A DNA stretch of 64,000 nucleotides from Falsigemmobacter faecalis (GTDB taxonomy: Bacteria; Pseudomonadota; Alphaproteobacteria; Rhodobacterales; Rhodobacteraceae). Made by a program: the position numbers and the translations under genes. The notes beneath the pieces were generated by a model that made no database searches, had not been told where the DNA came from, and worked only from the letters and a program-made list of their open reading frames with translations. This document shows positions 16,801 to 25,893 of the stretch, in pieces. Location of the stretch: assembly GCF_003863335.1 (NCBI RefSeq), contig NZ_RRAZ01000012.1, forward strand, positions 1-64,000, in the 5' to 3' direction. Every line of letters starts with the position of its first letter. Position 1 is the stretch's first letter.

Positions 16801-17666
16801 GCTTATGGGGCGCGCCGGGCAAAGCTGACCCGCTGCGCCTTGCGGTCTGGAATGCGGATCTGTCGCGCGAGGGCCCGGGGCTTTTGCTCAGTGAGATCCG
16901 GGCTGCAAAAGCGCCGCCGCTGCTGCATCTTCGGGATGTCATCCGCGAGCATCGTCCGGACATCCTGCTGCTGACGCGCTTTGATCACGATTATCAAACA
17001 CTTGCGCTGAAAGCCTTTGCGGGCTTTCTTGCCGAAGGCGGCGGTCCGCAATACGCTTACCTGGTGTCTCCGGTGCAAAACCGCGGGCTGATTGCGGAGC
17101 TGGATTTAGACGGCGACGGCAAGGCTGCGGGGCCCCGTGATCTGCAGGGCTGGGGGCTCTTTTCCGGGGATGGGGCCATGGCACTGCTGTCGCGCTTTCC
17201 GCTGCATCTGCGCGAGGATCATTCAGGCTATCTCTGGCAGGATCTGCCGGGGCAGAGCGGCGGCGCGGTGCGGGCAGGGCAGCGGCTCTCCACCTCCGCC
17301 CATTGGGTGGTTGAGGTCGAGCATCCGGAGGCCGGGCGAATAGTCCTGCTGATCCATGGCGCGGGCTATCTGCGCTTTTCCGGTGCGGCGCGCAACCGCG
17401 ATGAGGTGCTGTTCTGGCGGCACTGGCTGGCGGACAAACCTCCTGGCCCGCTTCTCTATATCGGCCATCCGGCGCGGGAGGCGGGGGATACGGCTGGGCT
17501 GATCGGCCCGCCGTTTTCGGCGGGATGTGAGACGCCGGGGGGCGTTGCGATCCTGACCTCACATCACTGGGCCGGGCCGCAGTGCACCACAGGCGCGGAA
17601 GATCTGCCACAGGCGCGCTTTGCTGCCCGCATTCTTATTGCGGAAACCGTGTTGAAACTGCCGTAA
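16677..17666 (+). CDS. Endonuclease/exonuclease/phosphatase-fold secreted protein
   Basis: The body resembles secreted EEP-fold proteins: RLAVWNADLSREGPGLLL, RPDILLLTRFDHDY, ELDLDGDGKAAGPRDLQG and GDGAMALLSRFPL. A signal-peptide-like stretch (ALCACLSLWGAPGKA-D) precedes the domain. The only canonical start I find is a GTG at 16677, which overlaps the upstream gene by 124 bases and adds an Arg-rich segment before the signal peptide, so the 5' end is doubtful. Where active family members have a GDxNxxP motif, this protein has IGHPAREAGD, so catalysis may be lost. Confidence 0.65.
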   Translation: MLFACLSLYARHRHEPHRRDDPRAAPPGRYRRAGAALCACLSLWGAPGKADPLRLAVWNADLSREGPGLLLSEIRAAKAPPLLHLRDVIREHRPDILLLTRFDHDYQTLALKAFAGFLAEGGGPQYAYLVSPVQNRGLIAELDLDGDGKAAGPRDLQGWGLFSGDGAMALLSRFPLHLREDHSGYLWQDLPGQSGGAVRAGQRLSTSAHWVVEVEHPEAGRIVLLIHGAGYLRFSGAARNRDEVLFWRHWLADKPPGPLLYIGHPAREAGDTAGLIGPPFSAGCETPGGVAILTSHHWAGPQCTTGAEDLPQARFAARILIAETVLKLP

Positions 17667-17760
17667 AATTGCCGGGAAGGGGTGCGACCGCCCGGCTCTC
17701 TCTTGACCCTCCTGGCCCCGGGGGATAGGCCGAAGCCAACCCTCAGGAAGGAGATATATC

Positions 17761-18867
17761 GTGGTGAACCCCTCTCTGCTCATCCTCGCCGGTGACGGCA
17801 TTGGCCCGGAAGTTATGACCGAAGTGAAAAAGGTCATTGCATGGATGGGGGACAAGCGCGGGATTACCTTCGACGTCTCTGAGGACCTGGTCGGCGGCTG
17901 CGCCTATGACCAACACGGCACGCCGCTGCATGACGACACCATGGCGAAAGCGCAAAGCGTTGATGCGGTTCTGCTCGGCGCTGTGGGTGGCCCGAAATAC
18001 GACAATCTCGATTTCTCGGTCAAGCCCGAGCGCGGCCTGCTGCGTCTGCGCAAAGAGATGGATCTGTTTTCGAACCTGCGCCCGGCGCAGTGCTTTGACG
18101 CGCTGGCAGATTTCTCGTCGCTGAAAAAAGACGTGGTCGCCGGTCTCGACATCATGATCGTGCGCGAGCTGACCTCGGGGGTTTATTTCGGTGAGCCGCG
18201 CGGCATTTTCACCGAAGGCAATGAGCGCGTGGGCATCAACACCCAGCGTTACACCGAATCCGAGATCGCCCGCGTTGCCCGTTCGGCCTTTGAGCTGGCC
18301 CGCAAGCGCGGCAATAAGGTCTGCTCGATGGAGAAGGCCAATGTGATGGAATCGGGCATTCTCTGGCGCGAAGTCGTCCAGGAAGTGCACGACAAAGAAT
18401 ACCCCGATGTTGAGCTGAGCCATATGTATGCCGACAACGGCGCGATGCAGCTGGTGCGCCGGCCCAAGCAGTTCGACGTCATCGTGACCGACAACCTCTT
18501 TGGGGATCTGCTGTCGGATGCGGCGGCGATGCTTACCGGCTCGCTGGGCATGCTGCCCTCGGCCAGCCTTGGCGCACCGATGGCCAATGGCCGTCCGAAA
18601 GCGCTTTATGAGCCGGTGCATGGCTCGGCCCCGGATATCGCGGGTCAGGGCAAAGCCAACCCGATTGCCTGTGTGCTCTCCTTTGCCATGGCGCTGCGCT
18701 ACAGCTTTGATCTGGGCGATGAGGCGGCGCGCCTTGAGCAAGCCGTTGAGAAAGTGCTGGCCGATGGTCTGCGCACCGCCGATCTGATGGGTCCTGAGGG
18801 CGGCACGCCGATCTCGACCTCGGCCATGGGCGATGCCATCGTCGCAGCGCTTGACGCCTCGCTCTGA
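17761..18867 (+). CDS. leuB: 3-isopropylmalate dehydrogenase
   Basis: 368 residues beginning with GTG after AAGGAG (about 17748-17753). Family motifs include [13 protein letters not shown], the Arg cluster [24 protein letters not shown], the active-site Lys in [19 protein letters not shown] and the NAD-site [15 protein letters not shown]. It oxidises and decarboxylates 3-isopropylmalate to 2-oxoisocaproate. It is separated from leuD by about 2 kb and a terminator, so it probably has its own promoter. A hairpin follows at 18891-18916. Confidence 0.98.
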   Translation: MVNPSLLILAGDGIGPEVMTEVKKVIAWMGDKRGITFDVSEDLVGGCAYDQHGTPLHDDTMAKAQSVDAVLLGAVGGPKYDNLDFSVKPERGLLRLRKEMDLFSNLRPAQCFDALADFSSLKKDVVAGLDIMIVRELTSGVYFGEPRGIFTEGNERVGINTQRYTESEIARVARSAFELARKRGNKVCSMEKANVMESGILWREVVQEVHDKEYPDVELSHMYADNGAMQLVRRPKQFDVIVTDNLFGDLLSDAAAMLTGSLGMLPSASLGAPMANGRPKALYEPVHGSAPDIAGQGKANPIACVLSFAMALRYSFDLGDEAARLEQAVEKVLADGLRTADLMGPEGGTPISTSAMGDAIVAALDASL

Positions 18868-18890
18868 GCGTCATCTGCCTTAAATCTGCT

Positions 18891-18916
18891 CAGGCCTCCC
18901 CCTTGGGGGAGGCCTG
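18891..18916 (+). terminator. Hairpin terminator after leuB
   Basis: CAGGCCTCCCCC pairs perfectly with GGGGGAGGCCTG over a two-base loop. The following T-tract is weak (TTGCATTT), so termination efficiency is uncertain. Confidence 0.65.
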
Positions 18917-19046
18917 TTGCATTTCGGAGCCCGCGCGCGAGGGGGAGCCCCCGGCCCCGGCGGGGTGACTTGACAGAAGGTAAGGCCGCGCAAAGACTTG
19001 CACCGCGTTTTTATCTTTTGCCCTTCTGACCCTGAAAGGTCCGCTC

Positions 19047-19565
19047 ATGGGATTTATCGAGTCGATCCGCAGCTGCTTTTCGAAGTTTTTCACCTTCACG
19101 GGGCGCGCGGCGCGGCCTGAATTCTGGTGGTTTGTGCTCTTTGCCTTTGTGACCAATACCGTTCTGACGCTTCTGGATGAGTTGGTTTTCAACTTGCCGG
19201 GGCAGACGCTGCTGCTGGGAAGCCCGCTCTCGGGGATCTTCAGCCTTGTGGTCTTTTTTCCGCTGCTGGCTGTCGCCTGGCGTCGGCTGCATGACACCGG
19301 CCGTCCCGGCTGGCTGGCGCTGGTGCCGGTTGGGTTGAACATCCTTGGCATGGTGGGGGTGTTTTCGGGCATCCTTGCCTTTGCCACCCTTGAAAAAGCC
19401 GGTGCGGAGTCTGACACCCTGCTGAGCCTTGCAACGTTTCTTGGAGTTAACGGCATCCTGCTGGTGCTGGCCGCGCAGTTTGTGATGACGGTCCTGCTGA
19501 TCTGGTGGTGCAGCCGTCCGGGTGAGCCTGGGGGGAACGCCTGGGGGGCACCTCCTTTGCGCTGA
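19047..19565 (+). CDS. DUF805 family membrane protein
   Basis: 172 residues. The family marks are FTGRAARPEFWWF near residues 17-29 and RRLHDTGRPGW near 76-86, separated by membrane helices. There are four hydrophobic segments in total. DUF805 proteins are small inner-membrane proteins of unknown role. AAAGG lies nine bases before the ATG. The gene stands alone between leuB and the symporter. Confidence 0.9.
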   Translation: MGFIESIRSCFSKFFTFTGRAARPEFWWFVLFAFVTNTVLTLLDELVFNLPGQTLLLGSPLSGIFSLVVFFPLLAVAWRRLHDTGRPGWLALVPVGLNILGMVGVFSGILAFATLEKAGAESDTLLSLATFLGVNGILLVLAAQFVMTVLLIWWCSRPGEPGGNAWGAPPLR

Positions 19566-19686
19566 GCGCAACCGTGCCAAATTGTCGCGCCCCGCGGCGC
19601 TGCAGCGCGGGGCGTGATGTGGCAAGGGAGAGTGTGAGGGCACTGCCTCCGGCGGTGCCTGACATGGACAACGCAGGAGGAGCGCT

Positions 19687-21153
19687 ATGGATCTCGCACA
19701 GCTGGAAACACTTTTGGGTCGGATCGGAGCCGTCATCTGGGGCCCCTGGCTTCTGATCCCGCTGCTGCTTGGAACGGGGCTTTATCTGACCTTCAGGCTG
19801 CGGCTTTTACAGATGTTTTATCTGCTGCCCGCCCTGAACCTTGGTCTTTTGCGCCGCAAAGACGACGCGGGCGAAGGGGATATCTCGCAGTATCAGGCGC
19901 TGACCACGGCGCTGGCGGCCACCGTCGGCACCGGCAATATCGTCGGTGTGGCGACGGCCATCAGCATCGGCGGCCCCGGCGCGCTGTTCTGGATGTGGGT
20001 GACGGCGATCCTTGGCATGGCCTCCAAATACAGTGAGGCTTTTCTTGGGGTCCGCTTTCGCACCACCGATGCGGCGGGAGAGAAATCCGGCGGTCCGCAG
20101 TATTACCTGGAACGCGGCATCAAAGGTCCGCTGGGCAGGACCCTTGCGCTGAGCTTTGCGATTTTCGCGGTCTTTGCCTGTTTCGGCATCGGCAATATGA
20201 CCCAGGGCAATTCGATTGCCTCAAACCTTGAGGCAAGCTTTGCCGTGCCGCATGGGCTGACCGGTCTGGTGCTGGCGGTGCTGACCCTTGCGGTGCTCGT
20301 TGGTGGCATCCATTCGATCGGGCGGGTGACGGCGGCCTTTGTGCCGGTGATGATCGTCTTTTATGTGCTGGGCGCGCTGTTCATCCTGGCGGTGAATATC
20401 GCGGATGTGCCTGCGGCTCTGGGGCTGGTGTTCTCCTCGGCCTTCACGGGGCATTCGGCGGTTGGGGGCTTTGCGGGCTCGACCATTATGATCGCGGTGC
20501 AGTTTGGTGTGGCGCGGGGGATCTTTTCCAACGAATCCGGTATGGGCTCGGCCGCCATTGCCGCGGCTTCGGCCCAGACCACCCATCCGGTGCGTCAGGG
20601 GCTGGTCTCGATGACGCAGACGTTTATCGACACCATCATTGTGGTCTCCTGCACCGGCCTGGTGATCGTCACCACCGGCGTCTGGGCGGAAGTCGATCCC
20701 GCCACGGGGGCGCAGATCCCGGCTTCGGTCATGACGGGTGCGGCCTTCAGCCATGGTCTGCCGGGGAACTGGGGGCATTGGATCGTGACCCTGGGTCTGG
20801 TGCTCTTTGCCTATTCCACCGTGCTCGGCTGGGCCTATTACGGTGAGCGCAATATTGAGCGGCTCTTTGGGCGCCGCGCCGTGGGGCCGTTTCGGCTGTT
20901 CTTCTCTGCCGTGGTCTATATCGGCTGCACGGTGGAACTGGGCGTGGTCTGGAACTTTTCGGATGTCACCAATGGTCTGATGGCGATCCCGAACCTGATT
21001 GGTCTGCTGATCCTCTCAGGCCTCGTGGTGCGGGAGACCCGCGCCTATCTGAAGCATGACCCGCAGCTGACAGCCAGTGCCTCAGAGATCGAAGCCTTTA
21101 TGGCCGATGATCCCGGCTATGGCGAATGGCGCAGATCAGAAGCGGTAAAATGA
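19687..21153 (+). CDS. Alanine/glycine:sodium symporter, AGCS family
   Basis: 488 residues with about eleven membrane helices. AGCS markers are present: the N-terminal GPWLLIPLLLGTGLYLTFRL, TALAATVGTGNIVGVATAI, GGPGALFWMWVTAILGMASKY and GVARGIFSNESGMGSAAI. These proteins import alanine or glycine with sodium. AGGAGG precedes the ATG at good spacing. The gene ends three bases before an intrinsic terminator shared with the convergent glycosyltransferase gene. Confidence 0.95.
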   Translation: MDLAQLETLLGRIGAVIWGPWLLIPLLLGTGLYLTFRLRLLQMFYLLPALNLGLLRRKDDAGEGDISQYQALTTALAATVGTGNIVGVATAISIGGPGALFWMWVTAILGMASKYSEAFLGVRFRTTDAAGEKSGGPQYYLERGIKGPLGRTLALSFAIFAVFACFGIGNMTQGNSIASNLEASFAVPHGLTGLVLAVLTLAVLVGGIHSIGRVTAAFVPVMIVFYVLGALFILAVNIADVPAALGLVFSSAFTGHSAVGGFAGSTIMIAVQFGVARGIFSNESGMGSAAIAAASAQTTHPVRQGLVSMTQTFIDTIIVVSCTGLVIVTTGVWAEVDPATGAQIPASVMTGAAFSHGLPGNWGHWIVTLGLVLFAYSTVLGWAYYGERNIERLFGRRAVGPFRLFFSAVVYIGCTVELGVVWNFSDVTNGLMAIPNLIGLLILSGLVVRETRAYLKHDPQLTASASEIEAFMADDPGYGEWRRSEAVK

Positions 21154-21154
21154 C

Positions 21155-21181
21155 AAAAGGGCTGCGAGAGCAGCCCTTTTT
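21155..21181. terminator. Bidirectional terminator, symporter/glycosyltransferase
   Basis: AAAAGGGCTGC-GAGA-GCAGCCCTTTT hairpin with A and T tracts on both sides. It sits between two convergent genes and can serve both. Confidence 0.9.
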
Positions 21182-21215
21182 CAATATGCCCCTCTTGCTG
21201 GTGGAAGGGCGCGCG

Positions 21216-22724
21216 TCAGGATCCGCGCAGATCTGCGGCCCTCCGGATCAACCGCGCCTGAGGCGCATAGCTGGCAAGATGAGGCTGCGCCTCCTTGCTG
21301 CCAGGCAGGGCGACCGCGGTATATCGCGGGCCGTAGCCCTGCAGATGCTGCTCAACCGAGGGGCAATAGGGGGCGTAAAGCACCTCAATCCCGCGCCGCT
21401 GCAGATCCTCCGCATCGGCCAGGCCCTGGCTCAGCCGGGCCTCCGGCAGGAAGGTGACCTGCCAGCCAAGCGCCTGAGCGTCGAGCATCAGACTGCGGGC
21501 CTCTCCGGCGGGATCCGCCGCCCCCGCCCCGGCGATCACCAGAAGGCGCGGCCCGAGGTCAAAGTCTTTCGCATCAGAGAGCAGCACAGTGCGATCGGGG
21601 TGGCTTTGCAAAGTGGTCTGCCAGCGGGCGAAGAATTTCTCAGCATTCACCACCTGATAGGCTTTGACCCCGCGGGTGGTGTCGGTGCCGGAAGTAATGC
21701 CCTCATAGTGAATAAGCTTTGACAGCGGCTGCACCATGACCGTCAGCCCCGCCTCGCGCACTTTCATGGCAAGATCGGTGTCCTCGTAATAGGCCGGTGC
21801 GAAATGGCGGTCAAAGCCGCCGAAGCCCTCGATGAGCGCGCGGGGCAGCATGATCGAGGCGCCCGAGCAATAGGCCACCGGCCGGGCATAGCTGACCTGC
21901 GGGTCGCGCGGCGTGGCGTTGCGGCCATAGTTCCAGGGCTGCCCGTCGCGCCAGACGATACCGCCTGATTCCTGCAACACCCCGTTGGGATAGATCAGCA
22001 CAGATCCCACCAGCCCGGCGGAGGGAAAGTTCACAAAAGTCTCTGACAGCTCATCCAGCCAGCCCGGCAGAACCTCGGTGTCATTGTTGAGGAAAAGCAC
22101 ATACTCCCCCCTCGCGCGCGCGAGACCGGCATTACAGCTGGCGATAAAGCCGCCGTTCACCTGCTGCGGCAGGTAGTGTACCCAAGGGATACGCCGCATC
22201 TGCAAGGCGGTGTCATCGGTCGAGCAGTCATCCACCACAATCACCTCAAAGCGGCGCGTGGTGTCATGAACCAACAGGCTGCGCAGGCAGGCGAGGGTAT
22301 AGGGGCTTTGGTTATAGACCGGGATGATCACCGAGACATCCGGCCGCTCAGCGCTGTCGGGCGACAGGATACGGCGGCTGCCACCCCGCATCAGTTGCCA
22401 CTGCGCCTCATCAAGCGGCGGCGGCGCAGTCGGTGCCAGCGCCGCAAGCGCGGGGACAGGGACCCCGGGGCTCAGAAGCTCGCGACGCATGTCCTGCAGG
22501 CGGAGTTCATATTTCGCGACTTTGCGGGCCATCCTGGCCTGAAAGCCCCCGCCCGCCAGGGGAAATCCTGCCAGAGCGCGGTGCAGCCGCAGCCTCAGCT
22601 CAAGCCTGTTCCGCCGCTTTTCCCAGATCCCTGCCGCAGCGGTTTGCGCGGGAGAATCCGGTGTGACATCAGGGACACGGGAGGCAATGTCCCGTGCCAG
22701 TTTCTGGCGCAGAGTTTCTGACAA
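21216..22724 (-). CDS. GT2-family glycosyltransferase with truncated second domain
   Basis: 502 residues. An N-terminal Arg-rich helical region (1-120) precedes a GT2 catalytic domain: VSVIIPVYNQ, VIVVDDCSTDD, FLNNDTEVLPGW (metal-binding DxD-type site), GGFDRHFAPAYYEDTDLAMKVRE. A final segment from about 395 (PRLLVIAGAG, VTFLPEARL, RRGIEVLYAPYCPSVEQHL) resembles the start of the second glycosyltransferase domain seen in longer two-domain polysaccharide enzymes, but it stops after about 105 residues. The likely role is cell-surface polysaccharide synthesis; substrates are unknown. It has no glycan-gene neighbours. Confidence 0.85.
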   Translation of the reverse strand: MSETLRQKLARDIASRVPDVTPDSPAQTAAAGIWEKRRNRLELRLRLHRALAGFPLAGGGFQARMARKVAKYELRLQDMRRELLSPGVPVPALAALAPTAPPPLDEAQWQLMRGGSRRILSPDSAERPDVSVIIPVYNQSPYTLACLRSLLVHDTTRRFEVIVVDDCSTDDTALQMRRIPWVHYLPQQVNGGFIASCNAGLARARGEYVLFLNNDTEVLPGWLDELSETFVNFPSAGLVGSVLIYPNGVLQESGGIVWRDGQPWNYGRNATPRDPQVSYARPVAYCSGASIMLPRALIEGFGGFDRHFAPAYYEDTDLAMKVREAGLTVMVQPLSKLIHYEGITSGTDTTRGVKAYQVVNAEKFFARWQTTLQSHPDRTVLLSDAKDFDLGPRLLVIAGAGAADPAGEARSLMLDAQALGWQVTFLPEARLSQGLADAEDLQRRGIEVLYAPYCPSVEQHLQGYGPRYTAVALPGSKEAQPHLASYAPQARLIRRAADLRGS

Positions 22725-23332
22725 CGAAGGCTACCATTTACTAAAACACCCCTGATATGTCGTGCAAGCAAAGGCCAGGAGAAAGCCCCGACGTGACGCT
22801 GAGAGCGGCCTTTGACCCGGGCGGGCACAAATCCGCTTTCTGCGCCGGTTGAAACCGCCCGTCTTCGGCATTTATCCGCTGAACCTTGATGTTCACTTAA
22901 ATTATATGAAGCGGGCAGCTCAGGTCGGGCTGGTTTTGAGGCTGCTTGCGCGTCCCGAGCCATTGCGCTGCCTGAGGAGGTCGGTGCCTCGGCTTATCGG
23001 TGCTTCGGCTTATGGGAGATGCGTCAGCCCCTGAGCGCGGGAGTCGGCCGTGGATCCCGGGAAGGAGTGCGCCGACCGCAGGCGCGCCTTAACGCTTGGC
23101 TGACTGTGAACGGATGCTCAGGACTGCTGAAAATCGGGGGGGCAATCGCGGCGCGAAGCCATATCTTTGCACAGCCGCTTCCGGTTCAGGCCTGGCCATG
23201 ACAGACTGTCAGCCGCGTCTCATGAACGGCAATCCTGCAAGCCCAAGGCCTCAGGACCATGTCACCACTGGCGAGCCGGCACCAACGGATCCTTTAGGGG
23301 GTCTGTTTTTTGGCTGGCACAATGTCGCGCGT

Positions 23333-23366
23333 CTCACCTGCTCACGAAGACCTGTGAGCAGGTGAG
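23333..23366. other. 13-bp perfect hairpin
   Basis: CTCACCTGCTCAC pairs exactly with GTGAGCAGGTGAG over the 8-base loop GAAGACCT. No T-tract follows on either strand, so a simple intrinsic terminator is unlikely. Confidence 0.75.
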
Positions 23367-23384
23367 GAGGATGTCAGCCAGGAT

Positions 23385-23410
23385 CGCCACCTCACAGAGG
23401 CGAGGTGGCG
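23385..23410. other. 9-bp hairpin downstream of ssb
   Basis: CGCCACCTC pairs with GAGGTGGCG over an 8-base loop. It begins 31 bases past the ssb stop codon on the minus strand. It lacks a T-tract, but could protect or end the ssb message. Confidence 0.6.
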
Positions 23411-23441
23411 TGTCAGTCTACAATCCGGCCTGCAGCCCCGT

Positions 23442-23975
23442 TCAGAACGGGATTTCGTCGTCAAAGCCGGTGTCGCGCGGGGCCTGCTGGCTGCTGCCCT
23501 GGGGGCGACCGCCACCATAGCTGCCGCCGCCGCTGCCACCGCCATAATTGCCCTGACCGCCGCCAAAGTCGTTGCCGCCGCCGAAGTCGCCGCCGCCCTG
23601 ACCACCGCCACCGCCGCCTTCACCACGACCGTCGAGCATCGTCAGTTCGCCGCCGAAGGGACGCAGTGCGATTTCGGTCGAATAGCGGTCCTGGCCGGAC
23701 TGGTCCTGCCATTTGCGGGTCTCAAGCTTGCCCTCAATGTAAACCTTGGAGCCTTTGCGCAGATACTGCTCGGCAAGGCGGACGAGGGGTTCGCTGTAAA
23801 GGACGACCGTGTGCCACTCGGTGCGCTCTTTGCGCTCACCGGTCTGGCGGTCTTTCCAGGTCTCAGAGGTGGCGATGCGCAGGTTGGCAACTTTTCCGCC
23901 GTTCTGGAAGCTGCGGACCTCGGGGTCGCGGCCGAGATTGCCGATGAGAATGACCTTGTTGACCGAACCTGCCAT
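23442..23975 (-). CDS. ssb: Single-stranded DNA-binding protein
   Basis: 177 residues. The OB-fold starts [18 protein letters not shown] and includes [21 protein letters not shown] (written as two parts ATSETWK and TEWHTVV) and [19 protein letters not shown] long Gly-rich linker follows (about 120-165), then the acidic tip DDEIPF that recruits SSB partner proteins. It coats single-stranded DNA in replication, repair and recombination. It is divergent from the lytic transglycosylase gene, with no uvrA next to it in this window. Confidence 0.98.
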   Translation of the reverse strand: MAGSVNKVILIGNLGRDPEVRSFQNGGKVANLRIATSETWKDRQTGERKERTEWHTVVLYSEPLVRLAEQYLRKGSKVYIEGKLETRKWQDQSGQDRYSTEIALRPFGGELTMLDGRGEGGGGGGQGGGDFGGGNDFGGGQGNYGGGSGGGSYGGGRPQGSSQQAPRDTGFDDEIPF

Positions 23976-24155
23976 ATGCGGGACCTCTGTAAATAATGGG
24001 ATGCGCCAGGGCTGTGCCCGGCGGTCTGGCCTGTGTAGCTAATGTGGCGGCACGGTGCAACTTTGGCAGAGAATTGCCGCCTTGAAAACGGGGGCTGTCT
24101 CCTTTGGCAGCAGCGGGTAAGATACGCCTCAGGTAACGGGGTGTCAGAGGCACAG

Positions 24156-24764
24156 ATGCGCAGGCAGTGGGTTGGAGCAGGGCTGGTTCTGCTGATGATC
24201 AGCGCAGGCGCGGCCAGCGCGCAGGACCGCAATCGGGCGGGGGCAGGCAACAACCGTAAAGCCTTGTTTTCCCAACAGACGCGACTTCTTGACACAAGGC
24301 TGTCGCGGCAATACGAAAATTCCGCCCGCCTCACGCCCCGCGCGAAAAAATCGGCAACGACCTCAACCTCAGGGATGATTCCCCGTTATGCGGGCCGATA
24401 CCGCGGTGAGTGGCTGACGGTGGCACGCACGGCGGCGCGCAAACACGGCATCCCGGAAGATCTGTTCCTGCGCCTCGTGCAGCGGGAATCAGGGTTCAAT
24501 TCGGCGGCGATCTCGCACAAGGGCGCGACGGGTCTGGCGCAGCTGATGCCCGATACGGCACGCCAGCTTGGAGTGAACATCGCCGATCCGCACCAAAATC
24601 TGGACGGCGGCGCGCGCTATCTGAAGATGATGTATGCGCGCTTCGGCAACTGGCGCCACGCGCTTGCGGCCTATAATGCGGGGCCGGGGGCCGTGGAGAA
24701 GCACGGCGGTGTGCCGCCCTATGCCGAGACCCAGGCCTATGTCGTGGCGATTTTAGGAAATTAA
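24156..24764 (+). CDS. Lytic murein transglycosylase (SLT family)
   Basis: 202 residues with an N-terminal signal peptide (about 1-23, ending SAGAASA-Q). The catalytic SLT domain has [20 protein letters not shown] with the active Glu, [11 protein letters not shown], and [18 protein letters not shown]. It should cleave peptidoglycan glycan strands in the periplasm, forming 1,6-anhydroMurNAc ends. The chosen ATG starts the signal peptide. The ArsC-family gene begins one base after the stop codon, so the two are cotranscribed. Confidence 0.93.
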   Translation: MRRQWVGAGLVLLMISAGAASAQDRNRAGAGNNRKALFSQQTRLLDTRLSRQYENSARLTPRAKKSATTSTSGMIPRYAGRYRGEWLTVARTAARKHGIPEDLFLRLVQRESGFNSAAISHKGATGLAQLMPDTARQLGVNIADPHQNLDGGARYLKMMYARFGNWRHALAAYNAGPGAVEKHGGVPPYAETQAYVVAILGN

Positions 24765-24765
24765 G

Positions 24766-25092
24766 ATGATCCTTTACGGAATTCCGACCTGTGACACCTG
24801 CAAAAAGGCGCTGAAAGCCTTTGCAAATGAGGGCATTGAGGTCAGCTTTCGCGATGTGCGCAAAGACCCTCTGAGCGAGGCTGAGATTGACGAGCTGGTG
24901 ACGGAATTCGGGCCTGCGATCATCAACCGACAATCGACCACCTGGCGCTCGCTCTCTGACTTCCTGCGCGAATCAGAGGCGGAGGCGCAGCTTGCCGCAC
25001 AGCCGACCCTGATGAAACGCCCGATCATTCGCGGCCCCGGCGGGCTGACGATGGGCTGGTCTGATGAGATCGCCAGCGCTCAGGGGCTCTGA
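24766..25092 (+). CDS. ArsC/Spx-family (YffB-like) thioredoxin-fold protein
   Basis: 108 residues. The N-terminus MILYGIPTCDTCKKAL shows C9 and C12 in a CxxC at the start of a thioredoxin fold, and the C-terminus has the MKRPII motif of this family. Members include arsenate reductase and YffB. The lack of ars neighbours and the short length favour a YffB-like protein of unknown reductase role over true arsenate reductase. It is coupled to the lytic transglycosylase gene and ends before a terminator. Confidence 0.88.
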   Translation: MILYGIPTCDTCKKALKAFANEGIEVSFRDVRKDPLSEAEIDELVTEFGPAIINRQSTTWRSLSDFLRESEAEAQLAAQPTLMKRPIIRGPGGLTMGWSDEIASAQGL

Positions 25093-25116
25093 GCCGACAG
25101 CGCTGAGACCACGAAG

Positions 25117-25144
25117 ACCGCAGGTGCCATGCCTGCGGTTTTTT
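25117..25144 (+). terminator. Terminator after ArsC-family gene
   Basis: ACCGCAGG pairs with CCTGCGGT over a seven-base loop, followed by five further T residues. Confidence 0.9.
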
Positions 25145-25271
25145 GCGGCCTGCGTCGGAGGCCAGGGGAACTTCGCCGGGGGCAGGGCGTTATCTCTGCA
25201 ACCGGGGCACGAGCATCATAAAGGCGCAACCCTCCCCCAAAGGATGTGCCAAATGATTGATAAAATGCCGA

Positions 25272-25292
25272 AAGCCCGCCGATGGCGGGCTT
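25272..25292 (-). terminator. Hairpin downstream of DUF882 gene
   Basis: AAGCCCGCC and GGCGGGCTT form a nine-pair stem with a three-base loop, 32 bases beyond the DUF882 stop codon on the minus strand. The T-tract is short. Confidence 0.7.
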
Positions 25293-25323
25293 GTGCGGAA
25301 CGTCCTGCAAAAGGGGCTGCGGT

Positions 25324-25893
25324 TCAGCCGCCCCAGCTGCGGATCGGGCCGCAGTCCATATGGACGAAGTTGGAGCGCGAGTAGCGACCGACGCCGCCTG
25401 AGGCGCAGGCCTCTGCTGCGCGGGCCATCTGGCTGACTGAGCGCGACTTCAGCCGCAGGTCCGCCGCCTGGCCCGTCATGTGCAGCGAATTGCGGGCCAC
25501 ACCGCGGGTATTGGAGCGAAGTGCATTGTTGGTCTGGCGTGAACGGAAGCCTGAGAGCAGCATATAGGGCTCTGAGACATCCATCATGCGGTGAGTGGCC
25601 GCGATAATATCAAGGGTGCGGGTGTCGATTTTATGAACAGAACCGCTGCGCACATCGCGCATGAAATGATTGATCTCTTTCAGCGCTTCCGAAACGTATT
25701 TTCCGTCAATCCAGTAGATGGCATCGAGGCTTTCCCCGGTGCGGCCCGAATACATCCGCAGGCGGCGTACATCCCCCGCGCCGCGCAGGAAGCCGAACGC
25801 GTTCGAGTAGGTGGGTGCCGCAGCAACGACACCGGCCGCAAAAAACCCCAGCAGCCGACGCCGCGAAAGATCGGTAGACCCGTTATCCGTCAT
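25324..25893 (-). CDS. DUF882 / YcbK-like Tat-exported peptidase M15
   Basis: 189 residues. A twin-arginine signal (LSRRRLLGFFAAGVVAAAP) covers residues 9-27, so it is exported folded. The domain carries metal-binding residues of the M15A/DUF882 family: NSLHMTGQAADLRL (His and Asp) and a final FVHMDCG His, with FRSRQTN in between. It is likely a peptidoglycan-related metallopeptidase, like E. coli YcbK. It is divergent from the L,D-transpeptidase gene, 402 bases away, as ycbK and ycbB are adjacent in E. coli. Confidence 0.92.
   Translation of the reverse strand: MTDNGSTDLSRRRLLGFFAAGVVAAAPTYSNAFGFLRGAGDVRRLRMYSGRTGESLDAIYWIDGKYVSEALKEINHFMRDVRSGSVHKIDTRTLDIIAATHRMMDVSEPYMLLSGFRSRQTNNALRSNTRGVARNSLHMTGQAADLRLKSRSVSQMARAAEACASGGVGRYSRSNFVHMDCGPIRSWGG

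Larger units (their letters stand above)
22725..23441. other. Gene-free interval with hairpins
   Basis: About 720 bases between two minus-strand genes with no ORF that looks like a protein. Contents: a tandem 16-bp imperfect repeat, GGTGCcTCGGCTTATc and GGTGCtTCGGCTTATg (22983-23014), and two strong hairpins at 23333-23366 and 23385-23410. It must contain the glycosyltransferase promoter and the end of the ssb transcript. Confidence 0.7.

Noticed and set aside
22901-22906. TATAAT on the minus strand before the glycosyltransferase gene
   Set aside because: No -35 element at the right distance, and the leader would be about 170 bases; one hexamer is not enough.
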